Shown here: positions 6,397-15,300 of the stretch, one piece after another
Numbering within the stretch: position 1 is the stretch's first letter
Layout of the letters: every line of letters starts with the position of its first letter
Virus record (IMG/VR): IMGVR_UViG_3300025759_009321
Coordinates: 1-21,154 of that record
Length of the DNA stretch: 21,154 bases
Strand: one strand, 5' to 3'
From: a virus
The notes under the pieces: model-generated
Told to the model about the DNA's origin: nothing
The model's database searches: none
Seen by the model: only the letters and a program-made list of their open reading frames with translations
Program-made: the position numbers and the translations under genes

Positions 6397-8467
6397 CATA
6401 GGTGTTAAGCCTAGACGCAGCCTACAACTTATGCGTATGATCGACACCGATGGTGTTGATATGCTCGACTTCCTAATCGAAGATATGATTATCTACGGAC
6501 GTAAGTTTATCCAGCGTTGTTTTAAACGTAGTAAAGTAGAAGGTGAAACCCCTATTACACAAGCTTCAATGGCTATCGGCAAGTATATTGTTGAAGGCTG
6601 GGACAGTAACAACGTTAACTTTAGAGACCATGTTCGTGTTGGTGATCTTATCATTGAAGGCTTTGTTATGTGTGGCTACCTGACTATATCAGTAGGACAC
6701 ATGAAGAGCCGTAAGCCAGTTACAATCCATGCCACCGATAAATGGGGTGAGATGGAAGTAGTAGCTGGCAAAACCACTTGTATGAGTGCAGATCCAATCC
6801 CACCTATCAGTAAACTATTTCAGGATAATGGTAGGGCTGTGATTAAAACTTGGGATAAGTCTAAAGAACACCTGTTTATGAAGTATATTAATGCACCTTT
6901 TGTAAAGGCAATTGATAGACTACAGTCTACACGGTATCGAGTTAACACTGAAGTTAACCAAGCCATTAAAGAAAATATGTTTATGTTTGTTAAGAACGAA
7001 ACATTTGATGGTGAAGACAAAGAAGAAAACACTAAGCTGTATCAGCGTCAGGCTTCTAAGAATCGCGAGATAAAAGAAGTAATGGCTATTGCAGACAAGT
7101 GGCTAGGTGAGTCATTTAGTTTCTACATTGATGCAGATTATCGTGGGCGGTTATACTATAGCGAACCCTTCTTTAACTTTCAAGGTGCTGACATTGCAAG
7201 AGGACAACTCTTGTTTGATGAAGGTAAACGCTTTGATGAGTCTGCTAGCTTCTGGTTAGCTGTTCATACTGCTTGTTGTTTTAATCAGTCATATAGTATT
7301 GATGAAATTCCTGAGTGGACTACAGGTGACTACCGTTCTGTACTCGAAGAAGAAAACTTAGATACTATTTCAGTAGACAAAATGACTCTAGAGGATCGCG
7401 CTCAGTGGACTCAAGAGAACGTTGAAGTCATTATTGAGATGGGTGAAATGCGAATGATCGCAGAAGAGGCCGAGAAAGCTATCTCTTTCTTAGCATGTTG
7501 CATCGAGTGGTACCGCTACAGTACTACGGATGGGGACTACTATACTCGACTTCCAATCCCCATAGACGGGGCTAATAACGGCTGGCAACACCTAGGCGCT
7601 ATGTCTAAAGATTCACTAACAGGTAAGCTAGTTGGACTTGTTCCTACTGAAATCCAGAACGACTTCTATGTACAAATAGCTAAACGGCTATGCGACAGGA
7701 TGCCCGAATGGTTTGAAGAAAGACAAATCCCAATGAAGCATATCCGTAAGGGCATTGCCAAACGTGCAGCCATGACTCGTGCTTATAGCTGTGGTCAAAA
7801 GAAAATGTCTGAGTCTATGTATAGTGATTGCTATCAATACGGCTTCACTAATGACTACAACATCTCTACTTGGGATTGTGATGAGTTAAGTAGCCAGGTT
7901 ATTAGGGCTATCCAGGAAGTTTGCCCCGGTCCTTTAGACACCATGAAGTATCTGCAACGGTTAGCCGATCAGGAGATCACTAACTGGTATAAGCAGTATG
8001 GTACTGATAGAGGTAAGGGTATCGAGTGGACTACCCCTTCAGGTTTTCCTGTAATATACGAATGTTATCGCACTAGACCTGTTAAGGTAGACTGCTATGG
8101 CTTCAATACGCCTGACGGAGAGATCCGCTTTAAGCACGTTATTAGAGAGCATACAGACATCCCTGATCGTAGAGGCTTTATGTGCGGCATTAGCCCTAAC
8201 TTTGTACACAGTATGGATGCTAGTCATATGGCTCTTGTTATAGCAGACTGGGAAGGCGACTTCGCTGCTGTGCATGATTCGTATAGCGCTCACGCTGGTA
8301 ACGTAGAAGATCTTATGGTCAAGACAAGACAAAAGTTTGTTAGTATCTACGACAAAGAAAACTTCTATGATACAATACCCTTTGGCAAGGGCTTTGAAGG
8401 AGTAGTACCTACTATCGGTAAGCTATCTATTAAAGATGTTGCTGATTCTACTTACTTCTTTTGTTAA
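6329..8467 (+). CDS. T7-like single-subunit DNA-directed RNA polymerase
   Basis: Phage RNA polymerase, 712 aa, expected to transcribe middle or late phage genes from its own promoters. Signatures: DYRGR (270-274); motif A D413-G-x3-G-W-Q-H; motif B K474-x3-K478-R-x2-M482-x3-Y486; NFVHS with H627, matching T7 H784; motif C H649-D650. The C terminus ends in aromatic TYFFC, comparable to the FAFA foot of T7. It is about 170 residues shorter than T7 RNAP, nearly all missing before DYRGR, so the N-terminal promoter-melting domain is reduced or divergent. The T7 R627 position is Lys, though an Arg precedes it. The start is uncertain: ATG 6329 or ATG 6350, with the latter's SD only 2 bases away. Unusually, the gene lies last in the replication block, next to the terminator. 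Confidence 0.95.
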   Translation: MYGRKRTMEDIRNYLLERIRSDNIGVKPRRSLQLMRMIDTDGVDMLDFLIEDMIIYGRKFIQRCFKRSKVEGETPITQASMAIGKYIVEGWDSNNVNFRDHVRVGDLIIEGFVMCGYLTISVGHMKSRKPVTIHATDKWGEMEVVAGKTTCMSADPIPPISKLFQDNGRAVIKTWDKSKEHLFMKYINAPFVKAIDRLQSTRYRVNTEVNQAIKENMFMFVKNETFDGEDKEENTKLYQRQASKNREIKEVMAIADKWLGESFSFYIDADYRGRLYYSEPFFNFQGADIARGQLLFDEGKRFDESASFWLAVHTACCFNQSYSIDEIPEWTTGDYRSVLEEENLDTISVDKMTLEDRAQWTQENVEVIIEMGEMRMIAEEAEKAISFLACCIEWYRYSTTDGDYYTRLPIPIDGANNGWQHLGAMSKDSLTGKLVGLVPTEIQNDFYVQIAKRLCDRMPEWFEERQIPMKHIRKGIAKRAAMTRAYSCGQKKMSESMYSDCYQYGFTNDYNISTWDCDELSSQVIRAIQEVCPGPLDTMKYLQRLADQEITNWYKQYGTDRGKGIEWTTPSGFPVIYECYRTRPVKVDCYGFNTPDGEIRFKHVIREHTDIPDRRGFMCGISPNFVHSMDASHMALVIADWEGDFAAVHDSYSAHAGNVEDLMVKTRQKFVSIYDKENFYDTIPFGKGFEGVVPTIGKLSIKDVADSTYFFC

Positions 8468-8470
8468 ATA

Positions 8471-8525
8471 AAAAAACCCCACAAGGTTTCCATTACGGAT
8501 TCCCTGTGGGGTATTTTTATTTTTA
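8471..8525. terminator. Bidirectional Rho-independent terminator
   Basis: ACCCCACA (8476-8483) pairs perfectly with TGTGGGGT (8505-8512), with further GG/CC pairing inside and a small inner TCC/GGA helix. An A-run (8471-8476) precedes it and T-runs (8513-8524) follow, so RNA from either strand ends the hairpin with a U-tract. It lies between the stops of the converging RNA polymerase gene and the 81-aa late gene, as expected for a shared terminator. Confidence 0.9.
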
Positions 8526-8771
8526 TTACATTAGTTCTTGAATATCTTTTTTAGCTTGCGCACGAAGACGCCCTGCCTTTGACTTAGCTTCAGCTATTGG
8601 CATACCTGTATTGATATACGAACGAATATTTTTATCATACATCGTATTTAAAAGTGCATCATTGATTTCTGGTGTATAAGCTAACTGTGGATTAAGGTTA
8701 AACTCCTTAATAAACTCCATGTCATCAATGTCTACGCCTTGCAATGCTAGTCTATTATAACTCTTTTTCAT
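8526..8771 (-). CDS. Hypothetical protein, 81 aa, last gene of the late block
   Basis: The final ORF before the terminator. TTAGGAGGACAAATTAT precedes the ATG, an excellent SD that overlaps the stop of the upstream RNA polymerase-like gene, so the two are coupled. The product is helical and charged (GVDIDDMEFIKEFNLNPQLA, and a basic C terminus AKSKAGRLRAQAKKDIQELM) with no membrane segment. The family is not recognised. Coupling suggests a role with the adjacent virion protein, such as packaging or folding it, but this is inference. Confidence 0.7.
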   Translation of the reverse strand: MKKSYNRLALQGVDIDDMEFIKEFNLNPQLAYTPEINDALLNTMYDKNIRSYINTGMPIAEAKSKAGRLRAQAKKDIQELM

Positions 8772-8784
8772 ATAATTTGTCCTC

Positions 8785-11700
8785 CTAATTATATTGGTAA
8801 ATGAGTTCTGCTAACTCTTTCAGTGCATTACGTTTACCGATTTCAGAATTATTTTTCCAAGTATTAAATCGTGTATTTATTTTTTCATAGTTCTCAATTA
8901 CTTTAAATACGGTTAATAATTGTTTACCACTTAAGTTTGCCCCTTCTTCTGCCCAACCTGCCGTTTTAACTGCATTAATAAGCTGTTCTAGCTTTCCTTT
9001 TGGTGGGCCTCTTCGACCTGTAATTGGCGCTACTATATTCCCTTTCTTCTTTTTTAGCTGATCTAATTTTTGTAAAAGATAGGTATGCATTGAGCGATAT
9101 GAACTTTCTCCTGATACTAAATACGTTCCATTTGGATTGATAGTATTTTGAAATACAGATTTAGCTTCATTATAGCCATTAAGAATATTGTTTGCTAAGT
9201 TATAACGTTTATTTACTTCAACAAAGTTTTTATTAATCCTAGCATGGTATTGGTCTACGCTAGATGCGTCAGTAATAATAGCATCATGAACTGGCAACAT
9301 AAATAACGGTTCTTTACGCCCATCATTGATATCATTAATTGTTTTAGCCATAATAGCTGCATCAATCTGTTGTATAGAAATAACAGGCAATTGATTAGCA
9401 ACTTCTTGACCGAACCTAGAAGGAGGTGCCTTTTGCCATTCACTTTCTTCTTTATCCCTGTTTAATATCTTTTTACTTTTAGATCTAGCACTACCTGTTG
9501 GCTGGCTTACTTGTACCTGTTTAAATACAGTCCCTTGCGGAGTTGGAATAGGTACTACCCGGCCAGTATCTGTCCATTCAGTAGAACCTAAGAAAATATT
9601 AGTACCCAATGGTCCTTTATAAGTAGGAACTTTGCCCATCATTGACCATAACATTCCCATATCTTGCAATGTTTTTTGATGCGTCATTGGAATTGAATCA
9701 ATTAATGTTGATTTAATTAGGCTATTAAAGTCTTCAACCATTTGATTAACATCAGAATAATCAATTACATCACTAAGATTTCTAGCAGTTTCTAGAATTG
9801 TTCCGTATTTACCATTTTTAAAATCAATAACTGTATCATGGTTGAAAGAAGGGTCTTTACCATAAGACACTTCCATTAGCGGAGTACGTGATATTAAACG
9901 AGTAATTGCTTTCCGGTCTTCATGCTGATTGATTTCATCTAATACCGTATTCCAAAAATCTACTTTTTCTGAACTGTTAGCAAATGTTTTCTTAATTGCC
10001 ATAGGCATCATATCCATATAGCGTTTACGAATATCTCCCTCTGGGATAACAGTGCCTTCTTCGGTATTATAAATTGCACCTATCGAGGCTAGCAAGTCGA
10101 TATCACCTAATTGCATTGCTTGAATAGCAATACCATTTTGTTTACCATCATGCTGGGTTTGTGCTTGTGGTTCAAATACAACGATGCCTCTTGGATCTGC
10201 CTTAGCTTTCTTTTTTGCATCTACATAATTTGCAAAGTCAATTAATGATTGTAGTTTATAACCCCATTCTGCAGGATCTTGGAAGTCCTCTAAGAAATCG
10301 GGGCCAACTAACTCGTTTAATGCTTCAGTATTTGTAAAGTCACTATCTTTAATAGTCCGAAGTCTTGCGCCTGTCTTGTACCATTTCTGGTAAATAGGGT
10401 TGTTAGGATCATTAATAACTCGCTCAGTAGCTCGTTGTACTGCATTCCAAGTCATGTCTTCGGTTTTTACTGCAGCACCTGTTCTATCTGTAAGCCCTGT
10501 TTCGCTTGGCTTGAGTAGGTTCTTTCCAATAATATATTTCCAATTAGATAAAACCTTTGAGCTTGTATCTGCAGTACTGTTAAGGTTTAATGGAAACCGT
10601 TTAGCACTACCTACAAAATTTCTTACTAGTTTACTATCTTGATAGTTAAGAATTGTGTTACGAACAAAATAACGACCTACAGACGAAGCATGAAACCATT
10701 TATTATAAAATACTTTACCATCTTTAGCATCACCGTCTAGCATTGTCTGGAAAATCTTTTTAGCTTCCCTACGAACTACTCTGTCTGCTTGTTCAGTTGC
10801 CATAGCAGTATCGCCATTGTGTGTTTTAAGCGCACGGCTATAAGCTTTAGCCCATTTCTTCTCATCAAGCCCAATCATTGCTGCCCAAGGTTCTGTAGAA
10901 AAGAACCCACGGTCTGATTGTCCAGCTAATCCAGTAATTGTTTTACCATCTTCTGCTACTTGAATTACAGAGGCAACCACCTGCATAGCAAAGTTATAAC
11001 GGTCTTCTACAATGCGTAGTGGCATACGCCCAAGGTTATTTTTAGTTTTGTTTTCAATAACAAGATTTTCATCTAGCTTAGATTTTTGAGATACGGGTCC
11101 TGCCTTACGCCCTTTAGTGCGTTCTAATCCTGGGACAGATTGTCCTTCAATAGTTGGTACTGAGGAAACATCAATACGATTTTCAGGTTGGATATCCGAA
11201 AGAAGCTCTTTGGCGTTATTGAAAAAGTTTTCTGCACCCTCTGACATACGGTAAAACTCACTTTCACCGTCAGTATGGTAATCAAGAAAACCAAGTTCTT
11301 TAACTGCATTCCACATAAGGGTGTCTAGATAACTAGCAGTTTCTGGATCTAAAGTAACACCAGCATCACCGTAGCCGGTAACAGTTTGTCCTTCTCTAGT
11401 AGGTGCCTGTAATAGTTTACCAATGACGCCTCTAGCTAGGCTACCTCTAGTGTAGTCTGTATTTAGTATTTCGCCTTGCACTTTATTTGTTTCATCTCTT
11501 TCAAATAAAGAAACATTATCTGATTGTGAAGCGTTGTAATTACCTGTAGCACGATCATCTCGTTTATTTATATGATCTTGAATATTTTCTAGTAACTGGA
11601 TTGTAAGCGCATTAGCAACTTTAGGTTGTAATTGATTAGTTGTAGAATCAAGTAAGTTATTCTTAATAAGAACATTTTTTACACTTTGCGCAGTATCAGA

Positions 11701-12267
11701 GAAATCATCTAGAGTAGGTCTGAAAGTTTCATCTAGCTTTTCTCTAAGCTCATACCCTGTATTAACAACGTTAGTTAAAGCATCGCGGCTTGATGTAGCA
11801 TTCTCAAACCTATTTTTAAGCTGATCAGGACTACGATAATCAAAGAATTCAGTATCCGATTCTTTAGCATAGATTGGTGCAGTCTCATACTGTGCTGCTT
11901 GTTCTGCTTCAACAGCACGTTGTGCTACTGCAGGATCAAACGTTGTTTGTCCTTCAATATCAGTAATACCTCGTTGAGCAACCTGACGGGCAACAGGGTC
12001 TATACCACCTGCTGTGCTTACCAACGATTCTGCTTGTTCCATTTGGCTAGGCATCGGAGTTGGTGTTGGAACAACGCCCTCTGTCTCCGGAGTTGGTGCA
12101 GGTGTTAACAACCCTAACTGCTCAGTAGCGGTAGGCGCAATTGTTGGTGTTGTTTCTGCTTCTTGTGTAATCTTACGCTTTTCTTGCTCCATTGCAATAG
12201 CTTGTGGCGATTGCGCTGGTGCTTTTACTCGTCTAGCGTTAGCTAGAGTATTACTAAACTTACCCAT
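8785..12267 (-). CDS. Putative virion-associated single-subunit RNA polymerase (N4 vRNAP-like)
   Basis: A 1160-aa protein encoded among ejection proteins. It carries the single-subunit RNA polymerase signatures in order: SSVGRYFV (R532), corresponding to the T/DxxGR motif; motif A D707-G-x3-G-I; motif B R790-x3-R794-x3-M798-x3-Y802-G; an LPVISIQQIDA segment where T7 has its NFVHSQD element; motif C VH994-D995. Spacings (GR to A 175, A to B 87, B to C 201 residues, then a 165-residue tail) lie near those of T7 and N4 enzymes as I recall them. Residues 40-75 are a Pro/Thr linker and the N-terminal 400 residues are unassigned. By analogy with N4 it would be packaged, injected and used for early transcription. 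Oddity: the motif B lysine is Arg (CGT, 9886-9888). ATG 12267 has GGAG 9 bases upstream; an earlier TTG at 12282 overlaps this SD. Confidence 0.75.
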   Translation of the reverse strand: MGKFSNTLANARRVKAPAQSPQAIAMEQEKRKITQEAETTPTIAPTATEQLGLLTPAPTPETEGVVPTPTPMPSQMEQAESLVSTAGGIDPVARQVAQRGITDIEGQTTFDPAVAQRAVEAEQAAQYETAPIYAKESDTEFFDYRSPDQLKNRFENATSSRDALTNVVNTGYELREKLDETFRPTLDDFSDTAQSVKNVLIKNNLLDSTTNQLQPKVANALTIQLLENIQDHINKRDDRATGNYNASQSDNVSLFERDETNKVQGEILNTDYTRGSLARGVIGKLLQAPTREGQTVTGYGDAGVTLDPETASYLDTLMWNAVKELGFLDYHTDGESEFYRMSEGAENFFNNAKELLSDIQPENRIDVSSVPTIEGQSVPGLERTKGRKAGPVSQKSKLDENLVIENKTKNNLGRMPLRIVEDRYNFAMQVVASVIQVAEDGKTITGLAGQSDRGFFSTEPWAAMIGLDEKKWAKAYSRALKTHNGDTAMATEQADRVVRREAKKIFQTMLDGDAKDGKVFYNKWFHASSVGRYFVRNTILNYQDSKLVRNFVGSAKRFPLNLNSTADTSSKVLSNWKYIIGKNLLKPSETGLTDRTGAAVKTEDMTWNAVQRATERVINDPNNPIYQKWYKTGARLRTIKDSDFTNTEALNELVGPDFLEDFQDPAEWGYKLQSLIDFANYVDAKKKAKADPRGIVVFEPQAQTQHDGKQNGIAIQAMQLGDIDLLASIGAIYNTEEGTVIPEGDIRKRYMDMMPMAIKKTFANSSEKVDFWNTVLDEINQHEDRKAITRLISRTPLMEVSYGKDPSFNHDTVIDFKNGKYGTILETARNLSDVIDYSDVNQMVEDFNSLIKSTLIDSIPMTHQKTLQDMGMLWSMMGKVPTYKGPLGTNIFLGSTEWTDTGRVVPIPTPQGTVFKQVQVSQPTGSARSKSKKILNRDKEESEWQKAPPSRFGQEVANQLPVISIQQIDAAIMAKTINDINDGRKEPLFMLPVHDAIITDASSVDQYHARINKNFVEVNKRYNLANNILNGYNEAKSVFQNTINPNGTYLVSGESSYRSMHTYLLQKLDQLKKKKGNIVAPITGRRGPPKGKLEQLINAVKTAGWAEEGANLSGKQLLTVFKVIENYEKINTRFNTWKNNSEIGKRNALKELAELIYQYN

Positions 12268-12278
12268 TATAATTTTCT

Positions 12279-12300
12279 CCAAGGGAGGCCAGCCCCTTAG
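12279..12300 (-). repeat. Intergenic hairpin, copy 2 of a repeated element
   Basis: On the minus strand AAGGGG, a six-base loop CTGGCC and TCCCTT form a hairpin, extendable by two pairs, in the 50-base gap between the 1406-aa and 1160-aa genes. It ends directly at the SD (GGAG) of the RNA polymerase-like gene. It is nearly identical in sequence (about 15 of 18 positions) to the hairpin at 16560-16580. No U-tract follows, so it is not a standard terminator; an RNase III site, RNA stabiliser or translation control element are possible. Confidence 0.6.
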
Positions 12301-12317
12301 GAGGACTGACCGTTGAA

Positions 12318-15300
12318 TTATCTTAACAATGCTCTGATTATATCATCGGAATCAGGCAACTCTACCCCTTTAAGGGGGTTTTCTAAGTGTGCTACATCAG
12401 ACAAAGAACGTCTTAATGAAGTTACCGGGCCAATTCCAGGTAGTATCTTACCAAAGTTTGATACTGCTCTTTCTGTTTCTCCTGATAACGCTTGTCCTGT
12501 TGCGGTTAATACTGTTTCAATATTTCTAGCTGAAGGTCCAGCCTCACCAAGAATAGTATTAAACATCCATTCAAGACCGTTACCTCGTTGTGGATAAAGT
12601 GGGTGTACCATATCTACAACTCGTTCATACTGACCAATAACACCAGAAGAATATAATGCTCTTTGTACATAACCTACTTCATCAAGATAAGGGCTTGACT
12701 GTCCAAACTTAATTAAGTCTTTAATGTACTGAGAAGCTCCTCCTAGTGCCATCATCATTATTACTAACGCAAACATATCATACTTTACTTTAGGATTACC
12801 TTTTGCCAGTTGATCACGCCAAAGCTTAGGAATAACATTAGCAGTAAATGTACTAATGAAACCGTTAAACTGAGTGAATAACTGATAATGTGGATCCTGG
12901 AAAAACAAAGGACGATTAGCAGCTTGAGGGTTTTGAATACGCTCATTTACAAAACGGTAAATAGCAGTTTGTATTTGCTCATTTACTTCTTCTTGTATTT
13001 TTTGCGCTCGCTGTAGTAACTCTTCACCCTTTAGCTTTTCACGACGTGCTAGCTTTCTTGTAGCTGTTTCTCTTTGAGTAGGACTACGAATAAAGGCATC
13101 GGTATCCCCTTCTACTGAGCGATTGTCAGTAATATCAAATAGTGTATCTCTGTAGATCTCATCGGTTTCACTAAAGTAATCATATAGCTTTTGTACATCA
13201 ATACCAAGGTCAGATAAGTCTAAGAAAGTTCTCATTTCAACTTCATTAAACCTATCAAGGTTAAAGGTACCATCGCTATTCTTAGGTGCAAACTCTAATC
13301 GATTAAAGCCAGATTTAACTGTGTCTACTGCAAATGCAGCATTCATTCTACGCTGGAATTGAGTAAACTGCTTAATCCCTACTGCTCTAAAGAAAGCTTC
13401 ATGTGCTTTAATAAACGAAACATCACGCTCACCTGTAGCAAGCCTATCAACGACAGTGTTTTGGTCTTCAGATAGTCCTGATTGCTCCAACTGCTTCTTA
13501 GTTATCTCAACTTCTGCTTTGAGAGCGTTATCCCAGGCACCTGCAACTTGTTGAATGAATCGGGTATTCGCTTGTTTAAACTCATCGCTATCTTTTACTT
13601 TAAAGTAAACCATAGCTGTTTCAGGTATAGAAGAAATAGTAGAAAGAGGTAGCCCTGCAAAGATAGACCACGATGTTAAGTAGTTATTTACTGCTGCCCA
13701 TCGAGGGTCTTGGATACGCCTAAAGTTACCATGTGAACTATCAATAATTGCTTTAGTATACCATGCAAACTTTTGAATTTCTTCTTTGTTAAGTACACCC
13801 TCTGTTTCTAATTGTTTAAATAAGCGAGATAACTTTGAACCACCTTCACCGAAGTATTTAGTTGTTGAATTATATTTTGCAACTTCATTTTGTGTTTTGT
13901 TTAATGATTCAAATAGATTATCATTAGACCAATTATTAAATCCTTTAGCATCTGTAATATTTGTTGATGCAGGATTAAAGGACCAAGGTCTCCACTTAAC
14001 GCCACCTACTAAGGAAAAGTCTCCTTGTGCGCCATGTGCTCCCCTATTAGCGATGTTTTGATAGATAGATTCTACATCAAGCGAAGGGTCTACACTCTTT
14101 AACCACTTTTTAAATCCGGCAGGATTCTTTCTAACCTTAGTATGATCAAAGCCTTGATGTCTCCACCAATAATCAGAACGATAAGGTATTGTTTTTCCTT
14201 TATTTGATTTAGAATACTCTTCATTAAAGGCTGAATGAGAAGCATCATAAGAGCTTTTAATTTGTTTAGCTGCAGCATATAGTTTACTAGCTTCGGTAAA
14301 GCTATCTACTTTTAATGCTTCGAATGGTACAACACCATTAGGGAATTTTTTAGCCTTAGCATAGTAAGCACGAATATCTGCATCAGTGCTTAAGCCTAAT
14401 GCATTTAGTTCGTCTACAATTATTTGATCACGATTACCTTTAATATAAGCATCTGCTAAATCAAAAGCGCCTTGTTGTTGTAAGACCATCAACTCGTAGT
14501 TTTCAAATCCACCTGATCTTCCAAACTCTCTAAGTTTTTTAGAAATATCAATTGCATTTTTTGAATCAATATTTTTATAACCAAAAGATTTAGCAATTTC
14601 TTTTTCATCTACAAAGGTTTTTAAGTCAGAGATTAGCTGATCACTATACTGTTTAAAGTTTTGACCAGCATGATACACACCCGTAGTCATTTGACCAATG
14701 CGAGAAAAAATATCTAAACCTATTTTACTTTGTACAAGCTTATTAAAGTCTACAGCGGAAGACTCTGCTGCTTTAAATAGCTTTCCAAATCCACTAGTTA
14801 TATTTTCAATATAATCATATAACTCATCATTATTTCTAAAGAAGTTTTTAATACCACGTTTTTCATTTTCATGGACTTGAGCTTCGTTACTAAAATAATT
14901 TATATCTGAATCATAATCATAGTTATCTCTTTCAGCGTCTCTGTCGTCAGCATCAATATTAGCAGTAACCGTAGACGGCTTAGGTCGATTAAGATTAGTG
15001 TCACCTGATTGTGCATCTCTAATTCTAGCTTGCTCTATAATACGATAACGATCTGTACTTGCTTTAGCTAGATCTGAACGTGTAAGTTGATTTTGTCCTT
15101 GAGAATAAATATTTCCAGCAGCCGAAAAGCCTGAACCAAGTACACCACCTGCTAAACCAGCATTAATAAAGCGATTAACTAGCTCATCTTGAGTGTACTC
15201 TTTCTCTGACATTATGCCAGCAGTAGCTACTTGAATGCCATCTTGAATTATCTCAGTACCGCCTTCCTTTAATGAGCCTAATGCTCCAGCCTTAAGAACT

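Noticed and set aside
12268-12282. TTG start for the RNA polymerase-like gene
   Set aside because: The TTG overlaps the GGAG that serves ATG 12267, and the five added residues only read through the SD region.
8468-12317. Phage RNA polymerase promoters of the T7 or N4 type
   Set aside because: No repeated T7-like 20-base element and no clear 3-base-loop hairpin promoter could be identified by eye; the promoters may lie outside the window.
12014-12597. Plus-strand open frames opposite the late genes near 12.0-12.6 kb
   Set aside because: They are antisense to clear coding sequence, with compositions reflecting complementary Pro/Thr and Ala codons, and no promoter or SD support.
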